DNA of 36,995 nt, taken from NCBI GenBank assembly GCA_022844475.1, contig JALHLR010000035.1:1-36995 (forward strand), in the 5' to 3' direction. Shown here one piece after another: positions 8,103 to 16,589 of the stretch; position 1 is the stretch's first letter, and the number at the start of each line of letters is the position of its first letter. The position numbers and the translations under genes were made by a program. Under the pieces are notes generated by a model. The model was not told the DNA's origin, made no database searches, and saw only the letters and a list, made by a program, of their open reading frames with translations. Origin of the DNA: Hyphomonadaceae bacterium (lineage in GTDB: Bacteria > Pseudomonadota > Alphaproteobacteria > Caulobacterales > Hyphomonadaceae).

Positions 8103-8191
8103 GCGGGCGTGGCGGAACTGGTAGACGCACCAGACTTAAAATCTGTTGGGCCGCAAGGCCCGTCCCGGTTCGACCCCGGGCGCCCGCACCA
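8103..8191 (+). tRNA. tRNA-Leu (anticodon UAA)
   Basis: A class II tRNA with a long variable arm. Acceptor arms GCGGGCG (8103-8109) and CGCCCGC (8181-8187) pair perfectly, followed by discriminator A and an encoded CCA (8189-8191). The D arm contains AACTGGTAGACGC. The anticodon stem CCAGA/TCTG(T) holds the loop CTTAAAA, giving anticodon TAA. The variable arm pairs GGGCC with GGCCC. The T loop reads GGTTCGACCCC. All parts are intact. Confidence 0.97.
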
Positions 8192-8205
8192 CAGCCTCAC
8201 CGAGC

Positions 8206-9336
8206 CTATTTGATCGAGAACGCGATCGGTTCGAACGCCGCGACCAGGTCCATGTCGAGCTGCCCCTCTGCCTTCAGCATGATCTGATAGGCGTCCCGGC
8301 CCGACATCGCTGGCTTGTAGGCGCGCTTGTCGATCAGCGCGGAAAACACATCTGCGATGCTGACCATCCGGGTGAGATCTGTGATGGCCGCGCCCGACAA
8401 GTCATGGCAATAGCCACCCCCGTCCAGCCGCTCATGATGGTGCACGACGGCATGCACAACGTCCGCCGGCCAGTCTCCATGCCGGCTGAGGATGTCGCCG
8501 CCTGCCGTGACATGGCCACGCATGATCGCCATCTCCCCAGGATCAAGCCGGCCCGGCTTGTCGAGAATGGTGTTGGGCGTCACCATCTTGCCGATGTCAT
8601 GCAGCAGGCCGGCCGTCGTCGCACGGCTTATGTCCTCCTGGCAGAACCCAAGCAGGTCGCAGAACGAGACGAGCGTCCCTGTCACGAACATGCTGTGCCG
8701 GAACGTGTAATTGTGATGCGACCGCAGCGCATCAAGCAGGCTGGGGAATTCCTGATGCGACACCGCCGTGATGACGCTATTGCATGCACGCGTCACTGAA
8801 TCGCGATCCAGCCCCTCGCCGCGAAGACTCGACGCGTGAGTGTCCTCGAAGAGTTTCAGGCTGATCCGAAGCGCCGACTGCTGCACGTCGGTCAACCTGC
8901 CCCATAGCGACTCCGCTGAGCGGTTGACGAGCGGCCCGATGACCTGCTCGGCGGATGCGACCGAGACCGGCGCAATCAGGAGCTGGTGCGCCCCGGCGGA
9001 GTAGGCCTGCACGATCGATCGTCGATCCGAGTTCGGCAGGATGAAAATGCGCGGCGCCTGCGTGGCTGCGTCGATGAAACTCTTGCGGATGTCCCGCACC
9101 GTCTCAGGTGAACTCAGGTCGACACAGAACACGACTGCGAGCGTCTCGTCGGTCAGGTGCGCCGCACCCTCCGCCAACCTTGAGATTCTCAGCGGATAGA
9201 CGCTGCCAAGCGCCTTGAGCGCGGGTCCTTCCAGACCACCGCCGTCGTGAACGAACAGGATTTCAGGTGCTGATTCCGGAGGCGCCGCGTATTGCACTGG
9301 ACGAGCGTTGATCGTCCGATACGCAACACCACTCAT
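8206..9336 (-). CDS. HD-GYP domain protein, probable cyclic-di-GMP phosphodiesterase
   Basis: A 376-residue protein. Residues 25-135 resemble a receiver fold (alternating strands EILFVHD, LAVVFCVD, PRIFILPN, HQLLIAPV) but without a clear phosphoacceptor pattern. The C-terminal half is an HD-GYP domain: HDIGK (246-250) and HHERLDGGGY (300-309), the motif that defines the class, followed by MVSIADVFSALIDKRAYKP. HD-GYP proteins hydrolyse cyclic di-GMP and so influence motility and biofilm; activity here is inferred. The start is the ATG at 9336 with AAGGA upstream. It converges on the tRNA gene and diverges from the TIGR02301 protein. Confidence 0.9.
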   Translation of the reverse strand: MSGVAYRTINARPVQYAAPPESAPEILFVHDGGGLEGPALKALGSVYPLRISRLAEGAAHLTDETLAVVFCVDLSSPETVRDIRKSFIDAATQAPRIFILPNSDRRSIVQAYSAGAHQLLIAPVSVASAEQVIGPLVNRSAESLWGRLTDVQQSALRISLKLFEDTHASSLRGEGLDRDSVTRACNSVITAVSHQEFPSLLDALRSHHNYTFRHSMFVTGTLVSFCDLLGFCQEDISRATTAGLLHDIGKMVTPNTILDKPGRLDPGEMAIMRGHVTAGGDILSRHGDWPADVVHAVVHHHERLDGGGYCHDLSGAAITDLTRMVSIADVFSALIDKRAYKPAMSGRDAYQIMLKAEGQLDMDLVAAFEPIAFSIK

Positions 9337-9542
9337 TCCCCGATCCTTGTTTCCAAGCCGCTTGGATGAAGACAATGTATGCTGCAAGCATGGAAATAGG
9401 TTTAACAAATCGGGGCCATCTGTTTAGAGTTCACTCCGTCCAGGTCGCTTGGGCGGAGGTGGCGCAACCTCATCGCGCGCTCGACCTCGGCCGATTTGAG
9501 CGTTTTGCATTGCGATGGCCGCAACGCTACTGTGTGCCCATC

Positions 9543-9941
9543 ATGCTTCGCGCCTTCATCCTCCTTGCGACCCTGGCTGTCTTCGCAACCCCCGCGCTTG
9601 CGCAGGAGTTCGAGCAGGCGGAAGAGCCCGCGCCGCCACGCAACGCTCCGATCGAGCTGGTCGTAGACCTTGCTGAAACCCTTGGCCGCGCGCATGCCGT
9701 CCGAACGCTCTGCAACGGCGATACGGATTCGACGTGGCGGAATTACATGCTGAACCTCATGTCCTATGAGGCGCCCGGCGGCGACCGTCGCGCCTCACTG
9801 ACAGACGCCTTCAACCGCGGTTATCGCGGCCAGAACCGCGAAACCTCCAGCTGCACCCCCGGCATGCCGGCAATCGAGGCGGGAATCGCCCGCCGGGGTC
9901 GCGAACTTTCCGAAGCCATCGCCCGGACCTACCTGAACTGA
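9543..9941 (+). CDS. TIGR02301-family secreted protein
   Basis: A 132-residue protein with a signal peptide (residues 1-20, ending ALAQ). The rest matches the pattern of the alphaproteobacterial TIGR02301 family: LAETLGRAHAVRTLC, TWRNYMLNLM, RRASLTDAFNRGYRGQ, and TSSCTPGMPAIEAGIARRG with REL near the end. Two cysteines could form a disulfide. The family has no known function. I chose the ATG at 9543 because it begins a proper signal peptide; an upstream in-frame start at 9366 does not. A histidine kinase gene follows 44 bases later on the same strand. Confidence 0.8.
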   Translation: MLRAFILLATLAVFATPALAQEFEQAEEPAPPRNAPIELVVDLAETLGRAHAVRTLCNGDTDSTWRNYMLNLMSYEAPGGDRRASLTDAFNRGYRGQNRETSSCTPGMPAIEAGIARRGRELSEAIARTYLN

Positions 9942-9985
9942 GTGACCGACGCGTCGAGCTTGCGTGTCAAGCAGATCGTTAGCGA

Positions 9986-12277
9986 TTGGCGCCATTGTGC
10001 GAACCGTCAACGAGGTTGCCGAACATCGACGTCCAGACCGCCAGCCTCGCCCGGCGACCGCCAGGGCTCCTCCTGCCCGCAGCAACGCTGGGCGACGCCA
10101 GCGCCGTGCTTGGCGCGGTTTTCAGCGGAAAACTCAGGCGCCAGCTCTATTCTGACGTCTTCCACTTCAGCGACGCTTCCGATGCCCCACGTCAGGTCGC
10201 CACTGGCTATATCTGCCTCGCTGGCGCTCTCGGCTGGACGTTGGGCGGGCTCAACGTCCTCTGGCTGAACCCGACTGCCTACGGTGTCATCGCATTGGCG
10301 GTCGTCAACGCTGTCGCGTGTTTTGTCGGATTCCTGCAGCTGCGCTGGAAGCGGGATCCACGCCCCATCCTCGACTGGCTCGTGATCTCCAGTCTTGTCT
10401 CGATAATGCCCGTGGCCTTTGTCAACGGAGGCATCGTTGCGCCAGCTGCATTCTCGATCCCGGTGCTGGTCGGCATTTCCGCTGCGTACCAGCGACCGAG
10501 GATGTGGGCCCTGACCTTCGCCGTGGGCGCAGCAACCATCGCGACCTGCATGCTTGCGGCCATGGGCGTGATCGGCGATCCGACCACCTACACCCATGAG
10601 AGCTATGTCATCCGGGTCTTTGTTGTACTGATCGCGACCACGATGGGCCTTGGCGCCGTTGCATGGCTTTCAGGCGCTTCGCGTGACTACCTGCTCGATC
10701 AGACGACGATCGCGAACGCGGCGATCGTCGACAGCGCAGCCCGCGCCCGTGTTGCGCTGGAAGCGGCCCGCGTCGGGCTGTGGGATGTGCCGAACGCAGA
10801 ACAGACTCATGTCGAGGTCTCCGAAAGCTTTCAGGCGGTTACAGGCTACTCCGGTCCTGAGTTCAGCGCGGTGCTCACAGAGGTCGAGCGGTTCATTCAT
10901 GCCGATGACGTCCAGTCGCTGCGAGATGCCTTCGCTGCCGGAAGAGCGCGAGGCACGCGCATCCGCCTGGATTTCCGCCTGCTGACAAAGTCGCGAGGCT
11001 ATCGCTGGTTCTCGACAAGGGCGCGCTACAGCGAAAATCCTGACGGCACGATGCGTATCTCAGGCTCTCTGCAGGACATCAACTTCATCAAGGTCGCCGA
11101 GGAAGCGCTGCGCACCGGGCGCGACCAGGCCAGGGCCGCCAACAAGGCGAAGTCGGATTTCATCGCCGTCATGGGGCATGAAGTGCGCACGCCGCTCAAC
11201 GCGATCCTCGGATCGGTGGAATTGCTGAAGCGCGGGCTCGACGAGCGCGAAAGCCACGAGATGCTCAGCCTTATCGACGAGGCGGGGCGCGGCCTCCTCG
11301 CGATCGTCAATGACCTGCTGGACGTGTCACGCATCGACGCCGGCAAGCTCGAAATCACCACGACGCCGACTGATCTCATCGCACTCGTGCGGCGCACGCT
11401 GGACTTCTGGGGACCGCAGGCATCCGACAAGGGCATCGCGCTCAGCATTGAGGTCCGCAGCGCACACGTTGCACCCGTGATGGTGGATGCAGGCCGGGTC
11501 CGGCAGATTGTCGGCAATCTGCTCTCGAACGCAATCAAGTTCACCGACGAGGGCTCGGTGAGGTTGATGGTCTCCACCGAGAACAGGGCGGACGGGCGCA
11601 TCGGCGTCACCCTCAGCGTGATCGACACTGGCGCAGGGGTTCCGGAAGCCGCAGCAGCCGGCATCTTCACCGCATTCGAACAGGCGCCTGGCTCGGCCAG
11701 CCTTGGCGGCGCCGGGCTGGGCCTTTTTATCTCGCGGCGCCTCGCACGCATGATGGGCGGCGATCTCACGCTGGAGCCCTCAACCGGCGCTGGCGCCCAC
11801 TTCCGGCTGGTCCTGACACTCGATCGCGCGGATGCACCGTCGTCCGAGGCCCGGCTGATCGACTCCACGCCGGCTGAGTGGGACGGACTGCATGTGCTCT
11901 GCGTCGATGACAACGACAAGAACCGCCGCATCGCGGAGCTGCTGCTGGGACAGCTCGGCTTTGCCGTCACGCTCGCAGCATCCGGCGCCGAAGCGCTTGA
12001 TGTCTGCGCTATCCAGCGCTTTGACTTCATCCTGATGGACATCGTGATGCCCGGCCTCGACGGCCCACAGACACTGCAGGCGATTCGCAGCGACGCCGAT
12101 GGCCTGAACCGCGCGACACCGTGCATCGCGCTAACGGCAAAGCTCGCACGAGAAGACCTCGAGGCCTATCGCGGGGCGGGTTTCGAAGGCGTATCTGGCA
12201 AGCCCGTCGATGTTGGCGCCCTGACGCGCGAGATCGCCCGTGTTCTTGCAGTCCGTCGGCCAGCTGTCAGGGGATGA
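9986..12277 (+). CDS. Membrane-bound hybrid sensor histidine kinase with PAS and receiver domains
   Basis: A 763-residue hybrid kinase. Order: about six transmembrane helices (roughly 72-230), a PAS/PAC sensor (about 250-370, with WDVPNAEQTHVEVSESFQAVTGY and RWFSTRARYSENPDG), a dimerisation domain with phosphoacceptor His398 in GHEVRTPLNAI, an ATPase domain with N-box NLLSNAIKFTDEG, G1 DTGAGVP and G2 GGAGLGLFIS, and a C-terminal receiver with Asp685 (FILMDIVMPGLDG), acidic DD near 641 and Lys739. Phosphate probably passes from His398 to Asp685 and on to an unseen HPt protein. The start is uncertain: only a TTG at 9986 is available before the membrane region. Its last 11 bases overlap the convergent ThDP-enzyme gene. 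Confidence 0.93.
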   Translation: MAPLCEPSTRLPNIDVQTASLARRPPGLLLPAATLGDASAVLGAVFSGKLRRQLYSDVFHFSDASDAPRQVATGYICLAGALGWTLGGLNVLWLNPTAYGVIALAVVNAVACFVGFLQLRWKRDPRPILDWLVISSLVSIMPVAFVNGGIVAPAAFSIPVLVGISAAYQRPRMWALTFAVGAATIATCMLAAMGVIGDPTTYTHESYVIRVFVVLIATTMGLGAVAWLSGASRDYLLDQTTIANAAIVDSAARARVALEAARVGLWDVPNAEQTHVEVSESFQAVTGYSGPEFSAVLTEVERFIHADDVQSLRDAFAAGRARGTRIRLDFRLLTKSRGYRWFSTRARYSENPDGTMRISGSLQDINFIKVAEEALRTGRDQARAANKAKSDFIAVMGHEVRTPLNAILGSVELLKRGLDERESHEMLSLIDEAGRGLLAIVNDLLDVSRIDAGKLEITTTPTDLIALVRRTLDFWGPQASDKGIALSIEVRSAHVAPVMVDAGRVRQIVGNLLSNAIKFTDEGSVRLMVSTENRADGRIGVTLSVIDTGAGVPEAAAAGIFTAFEQAPGSASLGGAGLGLFISRRLARMMGGDLTLEPSTGAGAHFRLVLTLDRADAPSSEARLIDSTPAEWDGLHVLCVDDNDKNRRIAELLLGQLGFAVTLAASGAEALDVCAIQRFDFILMDIVMPGLDGPQTLQAIRSDADGLNRATPCIALTAKLAREDLEAYRGAGFEGVSGKPVDVGALTREIARVLAVRRPAVRG

Positions 12278-13832
12278 GGCAGGCGATCAAGCGCGGTCCG
12301 CGCGTGGCGAGTGCGCGTTGCAACGCATCGTTGAACTGGGCGCAGGTGGAAACAGCCTCGGCGCCCACACCCATGCTCTCGCTCAGCTTGACCCAGTCGA
12401 TATCTGGATTGCCCAGACTCAACATGTTGTTGGCGGCTGGCCCGGGATTGCCAGCGCCCGTGCGAGCGAGCTCGATCTTGAGGATGCGATAGGCGTTGTT
12501 GACGAATACGACGGTCAGCACGTCGAGTTTTTCGCGCGCCATCGTCCACAGCGACTGAACCGTGTACATGCCCGCACCATCTCCCGCGAGACACACTGTC
12601 TTCACATCCGGCCGTGCAACCGCAGCGCCGACCGCAACCGGCATGCCCTGCCCGATCGCGCCACCGGTATGACCGAGCCATTCATGGCGGGCGCCAGCCG
12701 CCATCGCCTGATAGATCGGCAGGCTCGACGTGACGCCATCATCCGAGATCAATGCACCCTCAGGCAGGTAGTGCGCCAGTGACATGCCGATCGTGTGGGG
12801 ATTGAATTTGTCGCCCGATCCCGCCGCCGGCCTTGTCCAGCTCGCCAGACGCGGCGCCATCGGCGCATCGAGCCAGTCGGCCAACCGCACAGCTGCATCG
12901 AAACTGTCCGTCTCGGGGCCGCCCAGGCTGAGCGTCCGCGCACCCTTGGGCGTGAAGGCGCCAGGCGTGTCGGGATAGGCGAAGAAAGCAACCGGCGACC
13001 TGGTGCCTGCGATCAACAGGAGATCGACATCCGCCAAAGCCTCGACCGCCATCTCGGCAAAATAGGGCAGCCGCGCCGCATCATACAGCCCGCCGCCCCT
13101 CACATGACGCGCCATGAAGGTATCGGTGATCACGCGAACGCCCTGCGCCTCGATCCGCCGCAGCGCCTCCGCTCCGCCCGCATGCAGCGCCGTGCCGTTC
13201 ACAATCATGGCGGGGCGTTTCGCCTTCGCGACAGCCCGCCCCGCCGCTTCGATCAGGTCACCGTCCGCGATCTTAAGCCCCGCGCGTGCACCGCCGGCCG
13301 CCCGCGTCGCGCCCTGTGTCCAGGCCACATCTGCAGGCATGATCAGCGACACCGGACCCGGCGGCGGGCCATAGCTCGCCTCGAACGCTTCAACCGCAAG
13401 CGCGCCAGCATCCTCCACGCGGTCCACCGACTTCAGCCAGCGCGAATTGGGCGCTGCCAGCGCCGCAATGTCCGACGCAAGCGGCGCATCATGCTGGCGG
13501 TGCGTCACGGCATGATCGCCGATCAGGTTGATCATCGGCACGAACGCCCGCCGGCCATTGTGGATGTTGGCCCCGCCATTGAGATAGCCCGGGCCAAGGT
13601 GCAGCAGCGTCAGCGCAGGCGTCGCTGCCATGCGTGCATAGCCATCCGCCGCCCCAGTCGCGACACCCTCGAACAGGCACAGCACCGACCTGATCCGCGG
13701 CTCGCGATCCAGAGCCGTCACGAGATGCATTTCGCTGGTGCCGGGGTTGGCGAAGCATGCGGCCACACCGCAATCCGCCAGCGACCCGATGATCGCTTCC
13801 GCCCCTGTCATGTCGCTGGGAGCTGTCGCCAT
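12267..13832 (-). CDS. ThDP-dependent enzyme of the acetolactate synthase large-subunit type
   Basis: A 521-residue enzyme with the three-domain thiamine-diphosphate fold. The Pyr domain carries FANPGTSEMH (27-36) and catalytic Glu55 in CLFEGVATGAADGYARM. The PP domain carries the cofactor and Mg2+ motif GDG at 417-419, ending in the paired Asn of VVFVNN (about 446). It resembles acetolactate synthase and benzoylformate-decarboxylase-like paralogs, with no small regulatory subunit gene next to it, so it is probably a 2-keto-acid decarboxylase or carboligase rather than the biosynthetic synthase; the substrate is open. I chose the ATG at 13832 with GAGG five bases before it; 13847 is the alternative. 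The stop overlaps the end of the convergent histidine kinase. Confidence 0.9.
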   Translation of the reverse strand: MATAPSDMTGAEAIIGSLADCGVAACFANPGTSEMHLVTALDREPRIRSVLCLFEGVATGAADGYARMAATPALTLLHLGPGYLNGGANIHNGRRAFVPMINLIGDHAVTHRQHDAPLASDIAALAAPNSRWLKSVDRVEDAGALAVEAFEASYGPPPGPVSLIMPADVAWTQGATRAAGGARAGLKIADGDLIEAAGRAVAKAKRPAMIVNGTALHAGGAEALRRIEAQGVRVITDTFMARHVRGGGLYDAARLPYFAEMAVEALADVDLLLIAGTRSPVAFFAYPDTPGAFTPKGARTLSLGGPETDSFDAAVRLADWLDAPMAPRLASWTRPAAGSGDKFNPHTIGMSLAHYLPEGALISDDGVTSSLPIYQAMAAGARHEWLGHTGGAIGQGMPVAVGAAVARPDVKTVCLAGDGAGMYTVQSLWTMAREKLDVLTVVFVNNAYRILKIELARTGAGNPGPAANNMLSLGNPDIDWVKLSESMGVGAEAVSTCAQFNDALQRALATRGPRLIACLIP

Positions 13833-13897
13833 ATCCGCCTCGTTCATCTGCGCGGACCCTATCCGCCGGGCGCCACGTTGCAAGCCCGGCGCTCCGC

Positions 13898-14707
13898 TCA
13901 TCCGCCGACGTCGGCCTCGCCTTCCGGGAAGAGGTTCGCGCCGCAACGCCGGCAATGCGCAGCATCACGCTCATGCTGTGACAGGCGGCACGCCGGACAT
14001 TCGCGACGGACCTTGTCGCCGATTGCGATGGCGCGGACCAGCTGCAGGAACAGGGATACGCCCAGCACCATCATGATGATCGAAAGCCATCGCCCCGTCG
14101 TTCCCTGCATGGTGATGTCGCCAAAGCCGGTCGTCGTCAGGGTCGTCACCGTGAAGTAGAGCGCGTCGAGATAATTCTGAATCTTGTCGTTCTGTCCGTG
14201 CTGGTCGACATAAACGAACGCCGTCACGATGAAAACGAAGACGATCAGGTTGACGACTTTCGACACGACGAACGAATTGTAGTTCAGCCATTTCGACAAG
14301 ACATTCTGCCGGTCGAGAAATTCAAAAGCGCGTACCAGACGGACCACGCGAAAGACACGCAGGAAGACCATGTTCTGCGCGAAGAAGGGAATGAGCAGCG
14401 TGGCTGCGACGGCGAGATCGGCAAGGTTGGTGATGCGCAGGAAGAACCGCGCCTTGTAGCGCTCGATGTAGAAACGCGCCGCGAGGTCGAGCGTGATGAC
14501 GACTGCGATGAATAGGTCGATCACGACCCAGACGCCATCCGTCAGCCGCTCTTCGCCGCGCCAGGAAATCGATGGATGAAAGAGGAACAGGACGATTGAG
14601 GCAAGGTCGAAGGCAAGCATCGACCACCGGAACACGTTCGGCCAGCGGCCATGCCCGGAGTACAGCCAGAACAGCGCCCGATTCAGCCCCCTGCGATGCT
14701 CGTGCAT
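13898..14707 (-). CDS. Voltage-gated-type potassium channel with C-terminal zinc ribbon
   Basis: A 269-residue ion-transport family channel with six membrane helices (about 25-43, 58-78, 90-110, 115-131, 150-168, 205-225). The fourth has arginine at every third position (Arg117, 120, 123, 126), the S4 voltage-sensor pattern. The pore loop contains TTTGFGD (191-197), a potassium-type selectivity filter. The cytoplasmic tail holds CPAC (237-240), then HCRRC (251-255), a four-cysteine zinc-ribbon-like module with extra histidines. I chose the ATG at 14707 because its A is the last base of the dihydroorotase stop TGA (TGATG), implying translational coupling. Confidence 0.9.
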   Translation of the reverse strand: MHEHRRGLNRALFWLYSGHGRWPNVFRWSMLAFDLASIVLFLFHPSISWRGEERLTDGVWVVIDLFIAVVITLDLAARFYIERYKARFFLRITNLADLAVAATLLIPFFAQNMVFLRVFRVVRLVRAFEFLDRQNVLSKWLNYNSFVVSKVVNLIVFVFIVTAFVYVDQHGQNDKIQNYLDALYFTVTTLTTTGFGDITMQGTTGRWLSIIMMVLGVSLFLQLVRAIAIGDKVRRECPACRLSQHERDAAHCRRCGANLFPEGEADVGG

Positions 14708-16044
14708 CAGGCTTGGACCAGCGTCTCGACGAACCGGACCGGCTCGCCGCGACCAGGCGCGACAAGCGCGCCATCGCACATGACCATCACGCCACGTACG
14801 AAGGTGGCCATCGGCCAGGCCTTCGCTTCCATGCCGTCGAAGGGCGTCCAGCCACAGCGCGAGACGCACCATTCATGCGTGATCGTCTTGCGCGCCTTCA
14901 TGTCGACGATGGTGAAGTCGGCGTCGTAACCTTGCGCAAGGCGCCCCTTGCCCGCAATTCCGAACACGCGTTGCGGCCCCGCGCTGGTCAGCTCGATAAA
15001 GCGCTCAAGGCTCATCTTGCCTTCAGACACGTGGGTCAGCATCACAGGCACGATGGTCTGCACCCCCGGCATGCCGGAAGGTGACGCCGGATATGGGCGC
15101 GATTTCTCTTCCTTCGTGTGCGGCGCATGATCCGAGCCGATGAGGTCCGGAATCCCCTGGTTCACCGCCTGCCACAGAGCAGCGCGCTGGGCGGCGTCCC
15201 GCACCGGCGGGTTCATCTGGGCGTAGCCCTTGATGCGGATATAGTCGTCGGGACCAACAAGGGTCAGATGCTGCGGCGTAACCTCGACCGTCGCAATATC
15301 CTTGTTGGCGGCGAGCAGCTCCATCTCCTCGCCCGTCGTCACGTGCAGCACATGGATGCGCTTGCCCGTCTTGCGCGCGAGGCGCAGCAGGCGTTTCGTC
15401 GACGAGATAGCGGCTTCCGCGTCGCGTACCTCATAGTGGGAGGTCCAGTCGCCCTGCCGCGCCAGCTTGCGACGGTCGGCCAGCCTGTACTCGTCCTCGG
15501 AATGGAATGCCGCGCGCCGCGTGATCGCGTTCAGCACACGCTCGACGCCCTCATCGTCCTCAATCAGCAGCTGTCCCGTGCTTGCGCCCATGAACACCTT
15601 GACGCCGCACACGCCGGCCATCATCTCCATCTCGTGGAGCATGTCCGTGTTGTCGTGCGTCGCCCCGGCATAGAAGGCATGGTCGGTGTGCATCCGGCCT
15701 TTTGCGCGGGCGAGCTTGTCGAGCATCATCTCGGGAGACGTGGTGGACGGATCAGTGTTCGGCATCTCGAACACGGTCGTCACGCCGCCAAGTGCCGCCG
15801 ACCGCGACCCAGTCTCAAGGTCTTCCTTCCACTCCAGCCCGGGCTCGCGGAAATGGACCTGTGTATCGATCACGCCGGGCAGCACGTGCAGCCCATGCGC
15901 CTCGAACACCTCGCCTGCCTGCGTCGCTTCGAACGACCCGATCCCGGCCACCCGGCCGCCGGTCACCGCGACATCAGCAACGCCGAGACCGCCCGGCGTC
16001 GCCACCGTGCCGCCCTTGATGATCAGGTCAAATGTTTCGGCCAT
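14707..16044 (-). CDS. pyrC: Dihydroorotase (class I type)
   Basis: A 445-residue amidohydrolase assigned to dihydroorotase, which cyclises carbamoyl-aspartate to dihydroorotate in pyrimidine synthesis. Family marks: PGVIDTQVHFREPG (56-69), GGVTTVFEMPNT, VKVFMGAST with Lys149, HSEDEYR with His181, HVLHVTTGEE with His231/His234, and IGSDHAPHT with Asp305. The first His of the usual HxH metal motif is Gln62 here, while His64 and the following REPG are kept. A pyrB partner is not in the window. A hydantoinase- or allantoinase-like activity is the main alternative. It overlaps the downstream channel gene by one base. Confidence 0.88.
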   Translation of the reverse strand: MAETFDLIIKGGTVATPGGLGVADVAVTGGRVAGIGSFEATQAGEVFEAHGLHVLPGVIDTQVHFREPGLEWKEDLETGSRSAALGGVTTVFEMPNTDPSTTSPEMMLDKLARAKGRMHTDHAFYAGATHDNTDMLHEMEMMAGVCGVKVFMGASTGQLLIEDDEGVERVLNAITRRAAFHSEDEYRLADRRKLARQGDWTSHYEVRDAEAAISSTKRLLRLARKTGKRIHVLHVTTGEEMELLAANKDIATVEVTPQHLTLVGPDDYIRIKGYAQMNPPVRDAAQRAALWQAVNQGIPDLIGSDHAPHTKEEKSRPYPASPSGMPGVQTIVPVMLTHVSEGKMSLERFIELTSAGPQRVFGIAGKGRLAQGYDADFTIVDMKARKTITHEWCVSRCGWTPFDGMEAKAWPMATFVRGVMVMCDGALVAPGRGEPVRFVETLVQA

Positions 16045-16079
16045 CGCCTGCTCCGGGAACCCTGGGGTGTATGGACCGG

Positions 16080-16094
16080 GGCCAGTTTCTGGCC
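16080..16094. promoter_or_regulatory. Inverted repeat upstream of the dihydroorotase gene
   Basis: GGCCAG (16080-16085) and CTGGCC (16089-16094) form a perfect 6-3-6 repeat 35 bases upstream of the dihydroorotase ATG at 16044. It could be an operator; no regulator can be assigned. Confidence 0.3.
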
Positions 16095-16116
16095 AAGTGG
16101 AGGACCTGAATCAGAA

Positions 16117-16136
16117 GGGCGGCTGAAAAGCCGCCC
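16117..16136 (-). terminator. Hairpin terminator after the 49-residue membrane protein
   Basis: GGGCGGCT (16117-16124) and AGCCGCCC (16129-16136) form a perfect 8-bp stem with a four-base loop. Read on the minus strand it lies about 80 bases after the stop of the small gene and is followed by TTCTG, a weak T-rich tail. It separates that gene from the dihydroorotase operon. Confidence 0.5.
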
Positions 16137-16217
16137 CTCCTCCACCACCCGCGCCTTTGCCGGCGTCTTTCGGACACGTCTTGAGCGGGGGAAGGGCCAG
16201 TGACCCTTCTCTCCGCA

Positions 16218-16367
16218 TCAGGTGTCCAATTCGTCGTGATACATGTCGCCCATCAGGGCTCCGTCGCCCGAACTCAAGACCTTGATGATCCAGGCCAGGA
16301 CGGCGACCGCAATGACCGCCCAGTGCAGCGCAGGATTTTGCGCCGCTTCCACCATCAACTCCCACAT
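16218..16367 (-). CDS. 49-residue single-pass membrane protein
   Basis: A candidate small gene. The peptide starts MWELMVEAAQNPALHW, has one hydrophobic helix (about residues 15-31, HWAVIAVAVLAWIIKVL) and an acidic tail ending YHDELDT. The start at 16367 has GGGAG about 11 bases upstream. It is flanked by a hairpin downstream and diverges from the HD-phosphohydrolase gene, so it occupies its own slot. No family is recognised and it is near the limit of reliable calling; conservation in relatives would decide. Confidence 0.5.
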   Translation of the reverse strand: MWELMVEAAQNPALHWAVIAVAVLAWIIKVLSSGDGALMGDMYHDELDT

Positions 16368-16589
16368 GTCTCGCTGTTCTCCCGCGACTTCCGATGAACT
16401 TAGAGCAAGCGAATTAACGAAGCCTCTCGCAAAGCTTTCGCTCTGGTAAGCACGCCGGTTTTCGAGAAGTTTTTTGCAGCCGTCTGGCCCCAGTGCGCGT
16501 GATGCGAAGCGTTCTGCACATAATCCAACGTGTTTCCGATTCCGCAGTTCCGCTTGCCCTTGGAACAATTTCGATGGCACGACATCGCG

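Noticed and set aside
9353..9391. Two short palindromes (CCAAGC-C-GCTTGG and ATGCT-GCA-AGCAT) upstream of the HD-GYP gene
   Set aside because: Arms of five or six bases are expected by chance at this density and no regulator or second copy supports them.
12795..14159. 454-codon open frame on the plus strand
   Set aside because: It is antisense to the ThDP enzyme and the channel gene, both of which have clear motifs.
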